64,000 nucleotides of DNA from Silurus meridionalis. Taxonomy: Eukaryota > Chordata > Actinopteri > Siluriformes > Siluridae. The notes below the pieces were generated by a model. That model saw nothing but the letters and a program-made list of their open reading frames with translations. It was not told the DNA's origin and searched no databases. How positions within the stretch are numbered: position 1 is the first letter of the stretch; the number at the start of each line of letters is the position of its first letter. Location of the stretch: contig NC_060887.1 of assembly GCF_014805685.1 (NCBI RefSeq), positions 38,155,168 through 38,219,167 on the forward strand, written 5' to 3'. Made by a program: the position numbers and the translations under genes. Below, piece after piece: positions 1 to 10,763 of this stretch.

Positions 1-19
1 TATTTACACAGAGCTGATT

Positions 20-395
20 TAATTTTCGAGGAAATCGAAAAAAGAATTGTCTGAACAGGACATGAAGGATGTTTTTACTTTCAAAACAAATCTGTTCCAG
101 CATGACAATGTCTCTGTGCACAAAGCCAGCACCACGAAGATCTGGTATGTGTGGAAGATCTCATGCTATGGAGCTCCAACACTATTAGGATGAATTAGGA
201 TGACCGCACCCCAAGGCCTCCTCACTTCCTCACCTCCATCATTACCTGACTTTACTAACATTCCTGTAGCTGAATGAATCTCCACGAAATCTAGTGAAAC
301 ATCTCAGAAGACCAGAGGTTATTCCGAGGGGAAGTGTGGAATGGGATGTTCAAAAAGATGTTTCAGTGTCCACAAACTTCTGGATATATAGTGTT
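20..395 (+). pseudogene. Tc1/mariner transposase C-terminal relic (dispersed family 'Tc1-A')
   Basis: This is a decayed fragment of a Tc1/mariner transposase 3' end. Around 212-300 the plus strand reads PPSLPDFTNIPVAE followed by a stop, which matches the region after the catalytic Glu in Tc1 transposases (pattern PTSVPDLTNALVAEW); the Trp codon is now TGA. The right end, 'tgttcaaaaag' then 'gtgtccacaaactt', is the shared end seen in other copies. The same sequence recurs in both orientations at about 4.0, 12.3, 18.0, 18.8, 19.1, 26.9, 28.5, 29.4, 29.8, 32.1, 32.7, 37.9, 38.3, 49.7, 52.1, 59.5/60.2 and 61.6 kb. No intact frame remains. Assignment to Tc1/mariner is inferred from recalled family patterns; the repeat relationship is seen directly. 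Confidence 0.65.
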
Positions 396-479
396 TTTAA
401 TGCAATGTAATATATAAAAAACCTCCTACCAAGAAGGCTGAACACACCTTCTGTAGCACAATGTTCCTTTTTGTCCTGA

Positions 480-840
<361 letters not shown>

Positions 841-1439
841 ATTTTTCTTCTGAAGTATTTCTCTGGAGCACATGGAGAGAAAATGATTTAGCCTTCTAAC
901 AAACCCAAAAACAATCATTCTTCTGGTTTCATGAAACAATATTTTTCACAATGCGTATAATCCCTGTGTCATACGGTGGCATTAACACAGATTTACCTGC
1001 ACCTCCGTCGGCCGCCGCTTCGGCCCCATGCCCTGTGCTTGTACCCATAATGCATTTTGGGCTCAGCGTATGTCAGGTCTAACACAGATCAGCCAGGACG
1101 GAGCCGAGCCGCAATCGGATTTATTTCCCGATTCATCCATGCCAACATTAGTCTATTAAAGACTTCGCTCTGAGCGTTTGCTAATGCTGCTAGTCGGAGC
1201 ACAAAGACGGTGTTTGCCTTCGTTTATTTCATAAAAAGCAATTACAGATGTATCCGGGATGAAAAAAGGAGCCTGGACATGATGATGAAAAAACTAATAA
1301 CCAGGAATAAATGTGATCTAAAGCTATAATGAATCAAAGTCCTGACATTTCGGCTGATTGTGTATCGTATTCACCTGCAAATGAATGAATTAAACATGAT
1401 AGAAATTGGGATTTTCTTCAGCAAAAGCTTCGCTCTCTT

Positions 1440-1440
<1 letters not shown>
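841..1440. other. No gene recognised
   Basis: Non-repetitive at this scale. A short G+C-richer patch lies near 1000-1200. I see no exon, RNA gene or mobile element. Confidence 0.5.

Positions 1441-1481
<41 letters not shown>
1441..1481. repeat. (TC)n microsatellite
   Basis: About 20 perfect CT dinucleotides, followed by unique sequence. Frames rich in Arg-Glu or Leu-Ser across it are artefacts. Confidence 0.98.
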
Positions 1482-1483
<2 letters not shown>

Positions 1484-1889
1484 GCCGTCTGGTGTTGGCT
1501 CCCGGGCAGCTGTGCTGGCATTGGCCCAGACCTGCTGTGAGCCGCTGCACATTCTCCACCATGATGGACGCCACGTTCTGCTGTTAACCTTAACAAAACA
1601 CCAGCACGTGGCTGCGGGCCGTCAGTCCTGCTGTGTGCTGAGCAGCTGCATGCCATGGTTTTAAAACCTGTCCTGATATTCAGGCAGAGAGGAGTGTCCT
1701 TCCTCTCTCTTTCTTTCTTTCTTACTTTGAAATTCAACCCCCCACTTTTCTCAATGTTTATATGTTGCAGTACTACAAAAGTTCAAATTCTTAGATTTTT
1801 TTAAATTAGTCTTCACTCAGATCCCAATTTCTAGAAATAGAATTCTAGAAATGTCTGTACATTCATTCAAATTAAGTATTCCGTCTCTT

Positions 1890-2135
1890 TTATTAATACT
1901 TAGTTGAAGCTTTTATGGCAGTAATTACAGCCTCCGCTCTTTATAGTTATGACACAACAAGCTTCACACACCCTGTTATTCTTCTGTGGACACTTTCTGT
2001 TCTTTCCAGAGATGTTCAATAGGGTTCAGGTCGGGGCCATGGAGAGACCACAGTGTCGTCCCTAAACCACTCCTGTGTTGTTTTAAGGTTGTCGTCATGC
2101 TGGAAGGTGAACCCTTAGCCCACTCTCCTGAGTTT
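1890..2135 (-). pseudogene. Tc1-like transposase relic (catalytic-core C-terminal part)
   Basis: Read on the minus strand, 2000-2110 gives a degenerate HDDNLKTTQEWFRDD stretch followed by WPRP and a remnant of the PDLNPIEHLW motif ('gacctgaaccctattgaacatctctgg' in complement, split here by changes). This is the second Asp to Glu part of the Tc1 DD34E core. The plus-strand text from 1912 ('ttttatggcagtaattacagc') is the antisense of the region downstream of the catalytic Glu. Only about 250 bp survive, with no N-terminal helix-turn-helix and no terminal repeat found. It lies directly before the AACT array. Confidence 0.65.
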
Positions 2136-2176
2136 AAGGCACACGGTTGTATTGGACGGTTGTATTGGAACTCTCC

Positions 2177-2831
2177 TACTAACTAATGAACTGTCCAACT
2201 AACTAACTAACAACTAACAAACCAACTAACCAACTAACTAGCTAGATATTCAACTAACTAGCCAAGAAACTAACTAACCAACAAACTAGCTAGCTATTCA
2301 ACTAACTAACTATCCAACTAACTAACAAGTAATTAACTATCCAACTAACCAACTAACTCTCCAACTAACTAACAAGGAATTAACTATCTAACTAACTAAC
2401 TAACTAACTAACAAGAAACCAACTAACCAACTAACTAGCTAGCTATTTAACTAACTAGCAAAAACTAACTAACCAACTAACTAGCTAGCTATTCAACCAA
2501 CGAACTAACTATCCAACTAACTAACATGTAATTAACTATCCAACTAACTAACCAACTAACTATCCAACTAACTAACAAGTAATTAACTAACAAACTAACC
2601 AACTAACTAACTATCCAACTAACTAACACGTAATTAACTATTCAACTAACCAACTAACCAACTAACTATCCAACTAACTAACAAGTAATTAACTAACAAA
2701 CCAACCAACTAACTAACTATCCAACTAACTAACACGTAATTAACTATTCAACTAACCAACTAACCAACTAACTATCCAACTAACTAACAAGTAATTAACT
2801 AACAAACTAACCAACTAACTAACTATCCAAA

Positions 2832-2871
<40 letters not shown>

Positions 2872-3150
2872 AAGCAACTAACTAACACGTAATTAACTAT
2901 TCAACTAACCAACTAACTAACTAACTAACTATTCAACAAACTAACTAACCAACTAGCCAACTAACTAACTAGCTATTCAACTAACTAACTAACTAGCCAA
3001 ATCATTCTAACTAACTAACATTACAAGATAATAACATTTAAATAATAACCCTAACTTACTAACTTACTAACTGTCATATTACCCTTTTTGCTGCAAACAC
3101 AATCTAAATACATTAAAAGTGAAATAACTAACTAACCAACTAACTAACTA
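2177..3150. repeat. (AACT)n-derived satellite array with 106-bp higher-order period
   Basis: Almost every base from 2177 belongs to degenerate AACT/AACC tetranucleotides interspersed with TATCC, TATTC and GTAATT variants. The variant 'acaagtaatt' occurs at 2575, 2681 and 2787, giving a strict 106-bp higher-order unit in the middle of the array. Edges (3000-3150) are more diverged and interrupted by about 100 bp of other sequence. Confidence 0.95.
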
Positions 3151-3235
3151 AAATAAATAAATAAATGAATGTCAATAAATAAATAAATAAATAAATAAGT
3201 AAATAAATTGGTAAATAAATAAATACAAGTTATAT
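3150..3235. repeat. (AAAT)n microsatellite
   Basis: Imperfect AAAT units directly following the AACT array. Confidence 0.9.
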
Positions 3236-3527
3236 CACTTTCTTTCTACAAACAAACAAACAAAAAAAAACCTAATTAATTTAATGAACACATCAGCAGC
3301 TTGCAGCAGGTTTTCCTGTAGATTTCCTTTAGAAGTGACTAAATAACAGAATATTCTGAAAAAACATGCTCCATTAAAGGAACTATTAGAGACCAGTCAA
3401 AACACATTAAACCTAGTAAGAACCAGTGCACATATCTGATGGGTCCAGTGGTGTTCTTCAGCATATGTGTATGAGGAGGTAGACATGAGTCTGATCCTTA
3501 TCATGTTAATCAAAACACTAGAGAATG

Positions 3528-3790
3528 AAGAACCAAGCCTGTGAGATGTTCCTCATAAGGACAGTTTGAGGTTTTTTTTAGAACCAAGCAAGCCTGTGAG
3601 ATGTTCCTCATAAGGACAGCTTGAGTTTCTTCAGAACCAAGCAAGCCTGTGAGATGTTCCTCATAAGGACAGTTTGAGCTTCTTCAGAACTAAGCAAGCC
3701 GGTGAGATGTTCCTCATAAAAGCTGCTTGAACTTCTTCAGGACAAATCCTGTGAGATGTTCCTCATAAGGACAGCGTGAACTTAAGGACA
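3528..3790. repeat. ~53-bp minisatellite, five copies
   Basis: The core 'gtgagatgttcctcataa' begins at 3541, 3596, 3649, 3702 and 3751, giving periods of 55, 53, 53 and 49 bp. Units share 'gaaccaagcaagcct' and 'gacagcttgagcttcttca'. Copies differ by substitutions and small indels. Confidence 0.93.
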
Positions 3791-4004
3791 ACACTCAGGG
3801 TGTCGATCGATTGAGTGTGAAACATAAGACGGACGCAGAAGCAGTTACAGTAAATTCAGGAAAAATAAATATGCACTGTTTGTGCTGCTGAGACGGAGAC
3901 AGAGAGTGTGTCCCACTCCATACTGCAGCATCAGGACAGGACACGTCGCTCGTCTCCGGTTCCTGATTTTACACAAGCACACTCGCTGACATCAGTATAG
4001 TATC

Positions 4005-4185
4005 AGGACACCTGACTTTTCCAGCCATCTATGCTTACTTTTTGCTATTTTGCTATAGACCCCCTAACCTTTTGGGATGAATGAAAAGGTGGCTGTACCC
4101 CAGGCCTCCTCCTGGTTGCTGAATCTCCACAAGCACACGCCAAAATCTAGTAGAACAATTAGTATACAGGTATATTATATTATAT
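4005..4185 (+). pseudogene. Tc1-A transposase C-terminal fragment
   Basis: Begins with the shared end 'ggacacctgacttttccagcc' region and contains 'ccccaggcctcctcc' and 'aaaatctagtagaac', the same order as the copy at 20-395. The middle is deleted. It abuts a different Tc1 relic in the opposite orientation. Confidence 0.6.
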
Positions 4186-4229
4186 TATACTCGGGATACT
4201 TTGAACCATTCAGCCTGTCCTCAATCCTG

Positions 4230-4575
4230 ATCAGTTACACAGTTCCTGCTGCAGAAATACACCCCCAGAGCATGAAATACACCCCCACCACCATGCTTCA
4301 CTTTTGGGATGGTTTTGCTCGGGTGATGAGCAGTGCCTGTTTTCCTCCAGACGTAGTGTTTAGAATTAAGGCCAGACAGCTCAATCTTGTTTCATCAGAC
4401 CAGAGAAACTTGTTCCACACTGTCTGAGAGTCCTTCAGGTGCAACTCCAAGCAGGATTTTATGGGTTTGGCACCGAGGAGAGATTTCCGTCTAGCCACTC
4501 TGCCATTTAACTTTGTTCCATCTCCACACAGGATCTCCAGAGCTCAGTCACAGTGACCATCAGGTTCTTAGTCAC
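4230..4575 (-). pseudogene. Tc1-like transposase relic (first catalytic Asp region)
   Basis: The minus strand at 4298-4498 reads a 66-residue stretch with ARRKSLLGAKPIKSCLEL, then WNKFLWSDETRLSCLAL. WSDETR carries the first catalytic Asp of the Tc1 DDE domain. Continuing on the minus strand past a frame change is a trace of the [10 protein letters not shown] segment (plus-strand 'accaccatgcttcac'). Upstream, 4520-4565 ('gagctcagtcacagtgacc') corresponds to the linker before the core. No start codon context, terminal repeats or full frame remain. Fragment of a ~340-residue protein. Confidence 0.75.
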
Positions 4576-4611
4576 CTATTTTATTAAGGAACATCTCCAC
4601 CGAATGCTCAG

Positions 4612-4615
<4 letters not shown>

Positions 4616-4643
<28 letters not shown>

Positions 4644-4645
4644 GG
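4616..4645. repeat. (TA)n microsatellite
   Basis: About 15 TA dinucleotides beside the Tc1 relic. Confidence 0.95.
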
Positions 4646-5760
4646 CAGGAAAATGTATTGTTAAAGAAATCTGTACATATTTAGCATTTTGTAATGATTA
4701 TATCATATTTTGTTCCACCCTCATGGCTTTCGTCTCGCCCGTGATATTCCTCCACTTTGTGAAGTAGGGAAAAGGTCCTAAACTTAAGACCAGCATCATT
4801 CCTGAATAAATTGGCCATGAACTGAGCGCTTGTGTGCCATTTTGAAAGTGCAGCCCGTCTGATTTGTGCCCTGTGGGGCGGAATGCTTGCAGAGGATTTT
4901 TGTAGACGTATCATTTCTCTTCCGTAACGAGCCATGGGACGTGTGTTTTACCCCGTGGAGTCGTAACGCTGCAGCAGAAGAGGAGCAAATTGGGTCTTTA
5001 AAGCGGAGGTGCGGGGCTGAGTCGCATCCGGCGAGCGTTCGGCTTTCGCGCGTCACCAGAAAAAACCCACAATTCTGCAGGATTTGCTGCCAAAGGCAAT
5101 GCTCTCTCAATAAGTAAGGGCCATCTCAATATTTCCCCTGGGCATGAGGGATAAGACTGCACACACACACAAACACACACCAAGTGTATGAGCTGCTGCT
5201 TTTCTTCCCTGCACATTCTGAAATTATTGAAAGATTAAAAAGCATGTGTTTGCACAGACAGGACCACCTGATCTCCCTTTAATTAAACGTGCAGACAGCT
5301 TGTTTGCCGAATCTACAGCCGTGATGGACCGAGGGACTTTGCTCAGTCGGCTGAAAATGCTCGAAAAGCCAAAGATAACTCAAAGGAACGGTGGATTCTG
5401 GCTGCTGGAGCGTTAGTTCGCGAGCGTTTCCGAACAATGAGGGACGTCCTGGAGAAATCGATAAAGCCACCAAAGCCGATTGTGTGTTTTCCAGCAGAGA
5501 GTGAAGTTTCGACATTATTTTGATAAAGATGCCAATCTGTTGTGTGGAATCGGATTTAAAGCAACATATTCACCTGCCATACATACAAGCTTGGAGAAGT
5601 GTTTGTGCTCGGAATGTCTCTGTGACGTGTTTAATTCATCGAGCCATTGTTCGATCAGAGACGCATTATTCAGCTCTTTGTGTTAAATGTCCTTCTTTAA
5701 CGTTTTTCAAGGTTTGATTATGTGGTGCGTCTATTATATGACTCCCTGTGTTGTAATTCA
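4646..5760. other. Non-repetitive 1.1 kb, no gene recognised
   Basis: G+C-richer and free of obvious tandem repeats except a short CA run at 5160-5180. Several overlapping short frames of 65-104 codons occur on both strands, but none has recognisable motifs, splice-site support or codon bias. Could hold conserved non-coding DNA. Confidence 0.4.
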
Positions 5761-6672
5761 ATGGCTCTATCTGTATCTGTATCAGTATCTTTATTCATAT
5801 TCATATCTCTATCTCTATCCATTTCCATGTCTGCGTCTCTTTCTGTACCTGTGTCCATGTCCATGTCTGTATTTTTATCTACATTTGTGTCCATATCAAC
5901 ATCTGTATCATTATCCATATCAACATCTGTATCTCTATTCATATCTACATCTGTATCATTATCTATATCAACATCTGTATTGCTATTCATATCTACATCT
6001 GTATCGCTATCCATATCTACATCTGTATCATTATCATTATCCATATCTACATCTGTATCTCTATTCATATCTACATCTGTATCTCTATCCATATCTACAT
6101 CTGTATCCTTATCAACATCTGTATCTCTATCCATATCTACATCTGTATCATTATCATTATCCATATCTACATTTGTATCATTATCCATATCTACATCTGT
6201 ATCATTATCCATATCTACATCTGTATCTCTATCCATATCTACATCTGTATCCATATCAACATCTGTAACTCTATTCATATCTACAACTGTATCATTATCC
6301 ATATCTACATCTGTATCTCTATCCATATCTACATCTGTATCATTATCAACATCTGTATCTCTATCCATATCTACATCTGTATCTCTATCCATATCTACAT
6401 CTGTATCATTATCAACATCTGTATCATTATCCATATCTACATCTGTATCATTATCCATATCTACATCTGTATCTCTATCCATATCTACATCTGTATCATT
6501 ATCAACATCTGTATCTCTATCCATATCTACATCTGTATCTCTATCCATATCTACATCTGTATCATTATCAACATCTGTATCATTATCCATATCTACATCT
6601 GTATCATTATCCATATCTACATCTGTATCTCTATCCAGATCAGTATCTGAATTTTTATCCATATCCAACAAA
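5761..6672. repeat. Hexamer-derived minisatellite (18/24-bp units)
   Basis: Built from TATC-containing hexamers (tatctc, catatc, tacatc, tgtatc) organised as 24-bp 'tatccatatctacatctgta'-type and 18-bp 'tatcaacatctg' units. The short-unit marker 'cattatcaac' falls at 6341, 6407, 6497 and 6563, so a 66/90-bp (156-bp) higher-order pattern exists. All periods are multiples of three, so frames stay open on both strands: a 320-codon Asp-rich frame on minus and 334-codon Ser-rich and 193-codon Tyr/Leu-rich frames on plus. I treat these as non-coding. Confidence 0.93.
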
Positions 6673-6754
6673 TTATGCACTCATTACTTTATTTCCAACC
6701 TGAAACCTTTGGTTTTCCACATTTAAGAATCTAGACCTTTCACCATTTGAAAAT

Positions 6755-7078
6755 TTCATGAACCGGAAAATACAACAAAGGACACCCAGAACTGTTGAAC
6801 AGCTAGAATCCAGTATCAGACACATATTGCAACTGGTCTCCTCGGTTCCCAGATGTAGAGACAGAAGATGTGATGCTACACAGTGGTAAACATGCCCTGT
6901 CCCAACCTTTTTGAGATGTGTTGCATCAAATTCAAAATGTCCTTATTTTTGCATAACATTTAATATGATTCTTTTTTTTAATATAAATAAAATATGGATT
7001 CATGGAATCTGCAAATCATTGCATTCTGGTTTTATTAGTATTTTGACAGGGTGCCAACTTTTTGGAACTGCGGTTGTA
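6755..7078 (+). pseudogene. Tc1/mariner element 3' end (transposase C-terminus plus right terminal repeat)
   Basis: Plus-strand reading gives RTPRTVEQLESSIRH, then QLVSSVPRCRDRR and CDATQW before a stop, the extreme C-terminus of a well-known fish Tc1/mariner transposase. Downstream is the typical untranslated tail ('caacctttttgagatgtgttgc', 'gcaaatcattgcattctg') ending in 'ccaactttttggaactgcgg' then 'ttgta', a degenerate terminal repeat. A second relic of the same element is at 53400-53725. Everything upstream of the C-terminus is missing. Confidence 0.75.
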
Positions 7079-7380
7079 CTTGGTTACATCCCCGCTATGT
7101 TGTTGGCATGGAAATGCTAAGGTGCCTGTTCATGTGAACCTGCGAATCGCAGATGCTGCAGGAGATACATCAACGCCTTCTCTTCTCAATCAGCATCCAG
7201 AATGCATCGCTGTGGTGTGAAGTGCATCGAAACCCAACAACAACCGGGACACAACACTTCCAACGTGTTTCCAAGAGAGAAGCCCGAATCTCGATAAAGA
7301 CGAGACGAGACGAGACGAGCGGAACTCTGGCTCTTTATCACAGTGTAAGGGATTAGTGTAATCTTTAAAACACGAATACA
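7079..7380. other. No gene recognised
   Basis: Non-repetitive apart from four GACGA units near 7299-7320. Confidence 0.5.
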
Positions 7381-7382
7381 CA

Positions 7383-7420
<38 letters not shown>
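7381..7420. repeat. (CA)n microsatellite
   Basis: About 19 CA units. Confidence 0.98.
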
Positions 7421-7422
<2 letters not shown>

Positions 7423-7519
7423 TGATTGCTGAACACACAGCAATCAGATTGTTCAGGATTTCTTCTTTCTGAGATTGAAAAGACTTCAGACGTGACGAAG
7501 AAGCTGTAAGAGAATGACT

Positions 7520-7523
<4 letters not shown>

Positions 7524-7574
<51 letters not shown>
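7524..7574. repeat. (CA)n microsatellite
   Basis: About 25 CA units, 103 bp after the previous CA array. Confidence 0.98.
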
Positions 7575-7577
<3 letters not shown>

Positions 7578-8584
7578 TTTACACTCTTTTTGCAGTGAGT
7601 TTGTGATTATATAAATAAGTTGTATTTTGAATTAAAATACCAAATTCCTTAACTTTAAGTGTATCAATATAAACTACAGAATACAGCAGCCACAGCATGT
7701 ATCAATAATCAACTACTGTGTTCTTGTGTTTTAAAAATACTTTTACAAGGGAGCAGGAAATTTCTTCCCTCAACTGCTCTATTTGATCTGTTCTTCACCA
7801 TCACACCAAATTAGTTTATTACGTAAAAAGTGTTTGATAGCAGCAGCTTTTCTCAGATCGAGTCACATAATAAATCTGACACATGCAACCAGTGAACAGA
7901 TCAAATATTCACATCAATTTCCCAGTGATCTTCAGATGAAGGTCAGTTTTAAAGTAACCACCAGTTGAATGTTGAACAGTTTGTGAATGAATGTAGTTAC
8001 TTGGTGTTTGGTAACGAAGAGCTGCTTCACATCAGCAACACCAAATCACTGACAAACAATCATTCATAAGGAGACGACTGACGGCACCTGCATTCATAAC
8101 AACTAGTTTCTAACTATATATAATAACATCTTATTTATCAGACAGTCATTCATGCAAAATCATCTTCCTACTAAACAGCTACTTCACTTAGGGTACAATA
8201 TTCAGCAATCAAATATTTATTTATTAATCACTAGACCCCAATTGGCAGCCTGCAGGTTTCTTACCTTCACCACCTTCTTCCATATGGATACAATTTCCTT
8301 TCAGATCCCAACAAGTCTGAGCAAAATACAGAGTAGCACCAATCAGACGCCGCATTTTTATGATGTCATCATGTAGAAGTTCCTACAAAATATTTTACAG
8401 ATAAAATTTTTGTTTGTAAGTTTTAAATTTGAGTTATTTGAGTTTTAAAAATACAAAACATTAAAAAGGATTTTGGTACAAATTATGAAGCCGTTTTAAC
8501 ACACACGAATACAAATGACAAAAACCTTTTTATATTTTTATACGTTAATCATAAATACATAAATACTGCCCCCCCCCTCTCTCT

Positions 8585-8585
<1 letters not shown>
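7575..8585. other. About 1 kb without recognisable genes
   Basis: A+T-rich, non-tandem sequence. No motif, RNA gene or element end recognised; a C9 run and CT tract precede the next microsatellite. Confidence 0.5.

Positions 8586-8657
<72 letters not shown>
8586..8657. repeat. (CA)n-(TA)n compound microsatellite; target of a Tc1 insertion
   Basis: (CA)20 runs into (TA)15, and the Tc1 element starts immediately after the last TA, as expected for an integrase that targets TA. Confidence 0.97.
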
Positions 8658-8660
<3 letters not shown>

Positions 8661-8860
8661 TGAGGAAAATAAGTATTTGAACACCCTGCTATTTTGCAAG
8701 TTCTCCCACTTAGAAATCATGGAGGGTCTGAAATTATCATCGTAGGTGCATGTCCACTGTGAGAGACATAATCTAAAAAAAAAATCCAGAAATCACAATA
8801 TATGATTTTTAAACTATTTATTTGTATGATACAGCTGCAAATAAGTATTTGAACACCTGT
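8658..8860 (+). repeat. Left inverted repeat of the Tc1 element
   Basis: Outer copy of the direct-repeat core at 8669-8687 and inner copy at about 8841-8858. Pairs with 10055-10258. Confidence 0.93.
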
Positions 8861-9022
8861 CTATCAGCTAGAATTCTGACCCTCAAAGACCTGTTAGTCT
8901 GCCTTTAAAATGTCCACCTCCACTACATTTATTATCCTAAATTAGATGCACCTGTTTGAGGTCGTTAGCTGCATAAAGACACCTGTCCACCCCATACAAT
9001 CAGTAAGAATCCAACTACTAAC

Positions 9023-10042
9023 ATGGCCAAGACCAAAAGGCTGTCCAAAGACACTAGAGACAAAATTGTACACCATCAACAAGGCTGGAAAGGGCTACGG
9101 GGAAATTGCCAAGCAGCTTGGTGAAAAAGGTCCACTGTTGGAGCAATCATTAGAAAATGGAAGAAGCTAAACATGACTGTCAATCTCCCTCGGACTGGGG
9201 CTCCATGCAAGATCTCACCTCGTGGGGTCTCAATGATCCTAAGGAAGGTGAGAAATCAGCCCAGAACTACACGGGAGGAGCTGGTCAATGACCTGAAAAG
9301 AGCTGGGACCACCGTTTCCAAGGTTACTGTTGGTAATACACTAAGACGCCATGGTTTGAAATCATGCATGGCACGGAAGGTTCCCCTGCTTAAACCAGCA
9401 CATGTCCAGGCACGTCTTAAGTTTGCCAATGACCATTTGGATGATCCAGAGGAGTCATGGGAAAACTCATGTGGTCAGATGAGACCAAAATAGAACTTTT
9501 GGGTCATAATTCCACTAAACGTGTTTGGAGGAAGAAGAATGATGAGTACCATCCCAAGAACACCATCCCTACTGTGAAGCATGGGGGTGGTAGCATCATG
9601 CTTTGGGGGTGTTTTTCTGCACATGGGACAGGGCGACTGCACTGTATTAAGGAGAGGATGACCGGGGCCATGTATTGCGAGATTTTGGGGAACAACCTCC
9701 TTCCCTCAGTTAGAGCATTGAAGATGGGTCGAGGCTGGGTCTTCCATCATGACAATGACCAAGCACACAGCCAGGATAACCAAGGAGTGGCTCTGTAAGA
9801 AGCATATCAAGGTTCTGGCATGGCCTAGCCAGTCTCCAGACCTAAACCCAATAGAGAATCTTTGGAGGGAGCTCAAACTCCGTGTTTCTCAGCGACAGGC
9901 CAGAAACCTGACTGATCTAGAGAAGATCTGTGTGGAGGAGTGGGCCAAAATCCCTCCTGCAGTGTGTGCAAACCTGGTGAAAATCTACAGGAAACGTTTG
10001 ACCTCTGTAATTGCAAACAAAGGCTACTGTACCAAATATTAA
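9023..10042 (+). pseudogene. Tc1-family DD34E transposase, frameshifted
   Basis: The original enzyme would cut and paste the element at TA. The best start is ATG at 9023 (MAKTKRLSKDTRDKIV). The frame then shifts near 9065 (continuing NKAGKGYGEIAKQLG, the helix-turn-helix), near 9130 (back to [10 protein letters not shown] and the linker), near 9470 and near 9760, ending at the stop at 10040-10042. Across the pieces the catalytic residues survive: Asp in WSDETK, Asp in HHDND, and Glu in [10 protein letters not shown]; counting from the second Asp gives 34 intervening residues. [11 protein letters not shown] is present. The total of about 340 codons equals the normal length, so damage is by small indels. 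The gene sits centrally between the inverted repeats. Confidence 0.92.
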
Positions 10043-10054
10043 CATTGACTTTCT

Positions 10055-10258
10055 CAGGTGTTCGAATACTTATTTGCAGCTGTATCATATAAATAAATAA
10101 TTAAAAAATCATATATTGTGATTTCTGGATTTCTTTTTTTAGATTATGTCTCTCACAGTGGACATGCACCTACGATGACAATTTCAGACCCCTCCATGAT
10201 TTCTAAGTGGGAGAACTTGCAAAATAGCAGGGTGTTCAAATACTTATTTTCCTCACTG
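10055..10258 (-). repeat. Right inverted repeat of the Tc1 element
   Basis: Reverse complement of 8658-8860 with a few substitutions; the inner direct repeat reads 'ggtgttcgaatacttatt'. Confidence 0.93.
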
Positions 10259-10299
10259 TATATGTTTTTGTGTATGGGGTATGTGTGTGTGATTATATA

Positions 10300-10371
10300 A
10301 ACAGGGTAATCTTTGTGTGTGTCTGTGTGTCTGTGTGTGTATGTGTAAGAATCCATTCAATTAATCTTACT

Positions 10372-10410
<39 letters not shown>
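10300..10410. repeat. Imperfect (GT)n then (CA)n microsatellite
   Basis: Imperfect GT at 10312-10345 and (CA)18 at 10374-10410. The opposed polarity could form a hairpin. Confidence 0.95.
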
Positions 10411-10412
<2 letters not shown>

Positions 10413-10712
10413 TTGTGTTTGTAGTAGTGCAGAAAAACTGCCACTACTTCACTGACATGATGTGATGCGGTGTTCTGAGGTTGTAGGTTCTCCATGTCCA
10501 GACATGTTTTTCTGCTCACCGCGTGTCTACAGAGGTATTATGATGTCCCTTAGCGTGTCCTCCACCAAAGTGTCTCTCCGTCTCTTGTCCACATGAATCC
10601 CACCTACTGAACCATCAATCAGCCTGGTTTTACACCACTCTGTGAAAACCCTATTAACACTGCTGTGTGAGAACCCTGAGAGTTCAGACCTGTCTGAAAT
10701 ACCTTACATACA

Positions 10713-10713
<1 letters not shown>
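10411..10713. other. No gene recognised
   Basis: Non-tandem sequence; 'gtctctccgtctcttgtcc' and neighbours do not match a family I recognise. Confidence 0.45.

Positions 10714-10761
<48 letters not shown>
10714..10761. repeat. (CA)n microsatellite
   Basis: About 23 CA units. Confidence 0.98.

Positions 10762-10763
<2 letters not shown>

Larger units (their letters stand above)
8658..10258 (+). mobile_element. Tc1-type transposon (DD34E), 1601 bp, structurally complete
   Basis: Terminal inverted repeats begin CAGTGAGGAAAATAAG and are flanked by TA at 8656-8657 and 10259-10260. Each end is a long inverted repeat of about 203 bp (8658-8860 and 10055-10258). Within each arm the core 'aataagtatttgaacacc' appears twice, at the tip and at the inner edge, the IR/DR layout in which Tc1 transposases bind two sites per end. 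Length is typical for Tc1 elements. One transposase gene lies inside, broken by frameshifts, so this copy could be mobilised only in trans. A 175-bp derivative with the same ends is at 14266-14440. Confidence 0.93.

Noticed and set aside
1371..1737. Arg-Glu repeat frames on minus
   Set aside because: Produced by the (TC)n microsatellite; flanks show no coding features.
2177..3150. Telomere-like repeat
   Set aside because: AACT/AACC units do not match the vertebrate TTAGGG telomere repeat.
3528..3790. CRISPR-like direct repeats with spacers
   Set aside because: The intervals between the conserved cores are themselves similar, so it is a minisatellite.
5718..6726. 320-codon Asp-rich minus frame and 334-codon Ser-rich plus frame as genes
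   Set aside because: Both are translations of one short tandem repeat, open on both strands because the units are multiples of three. No flanking coding sequence or motif.
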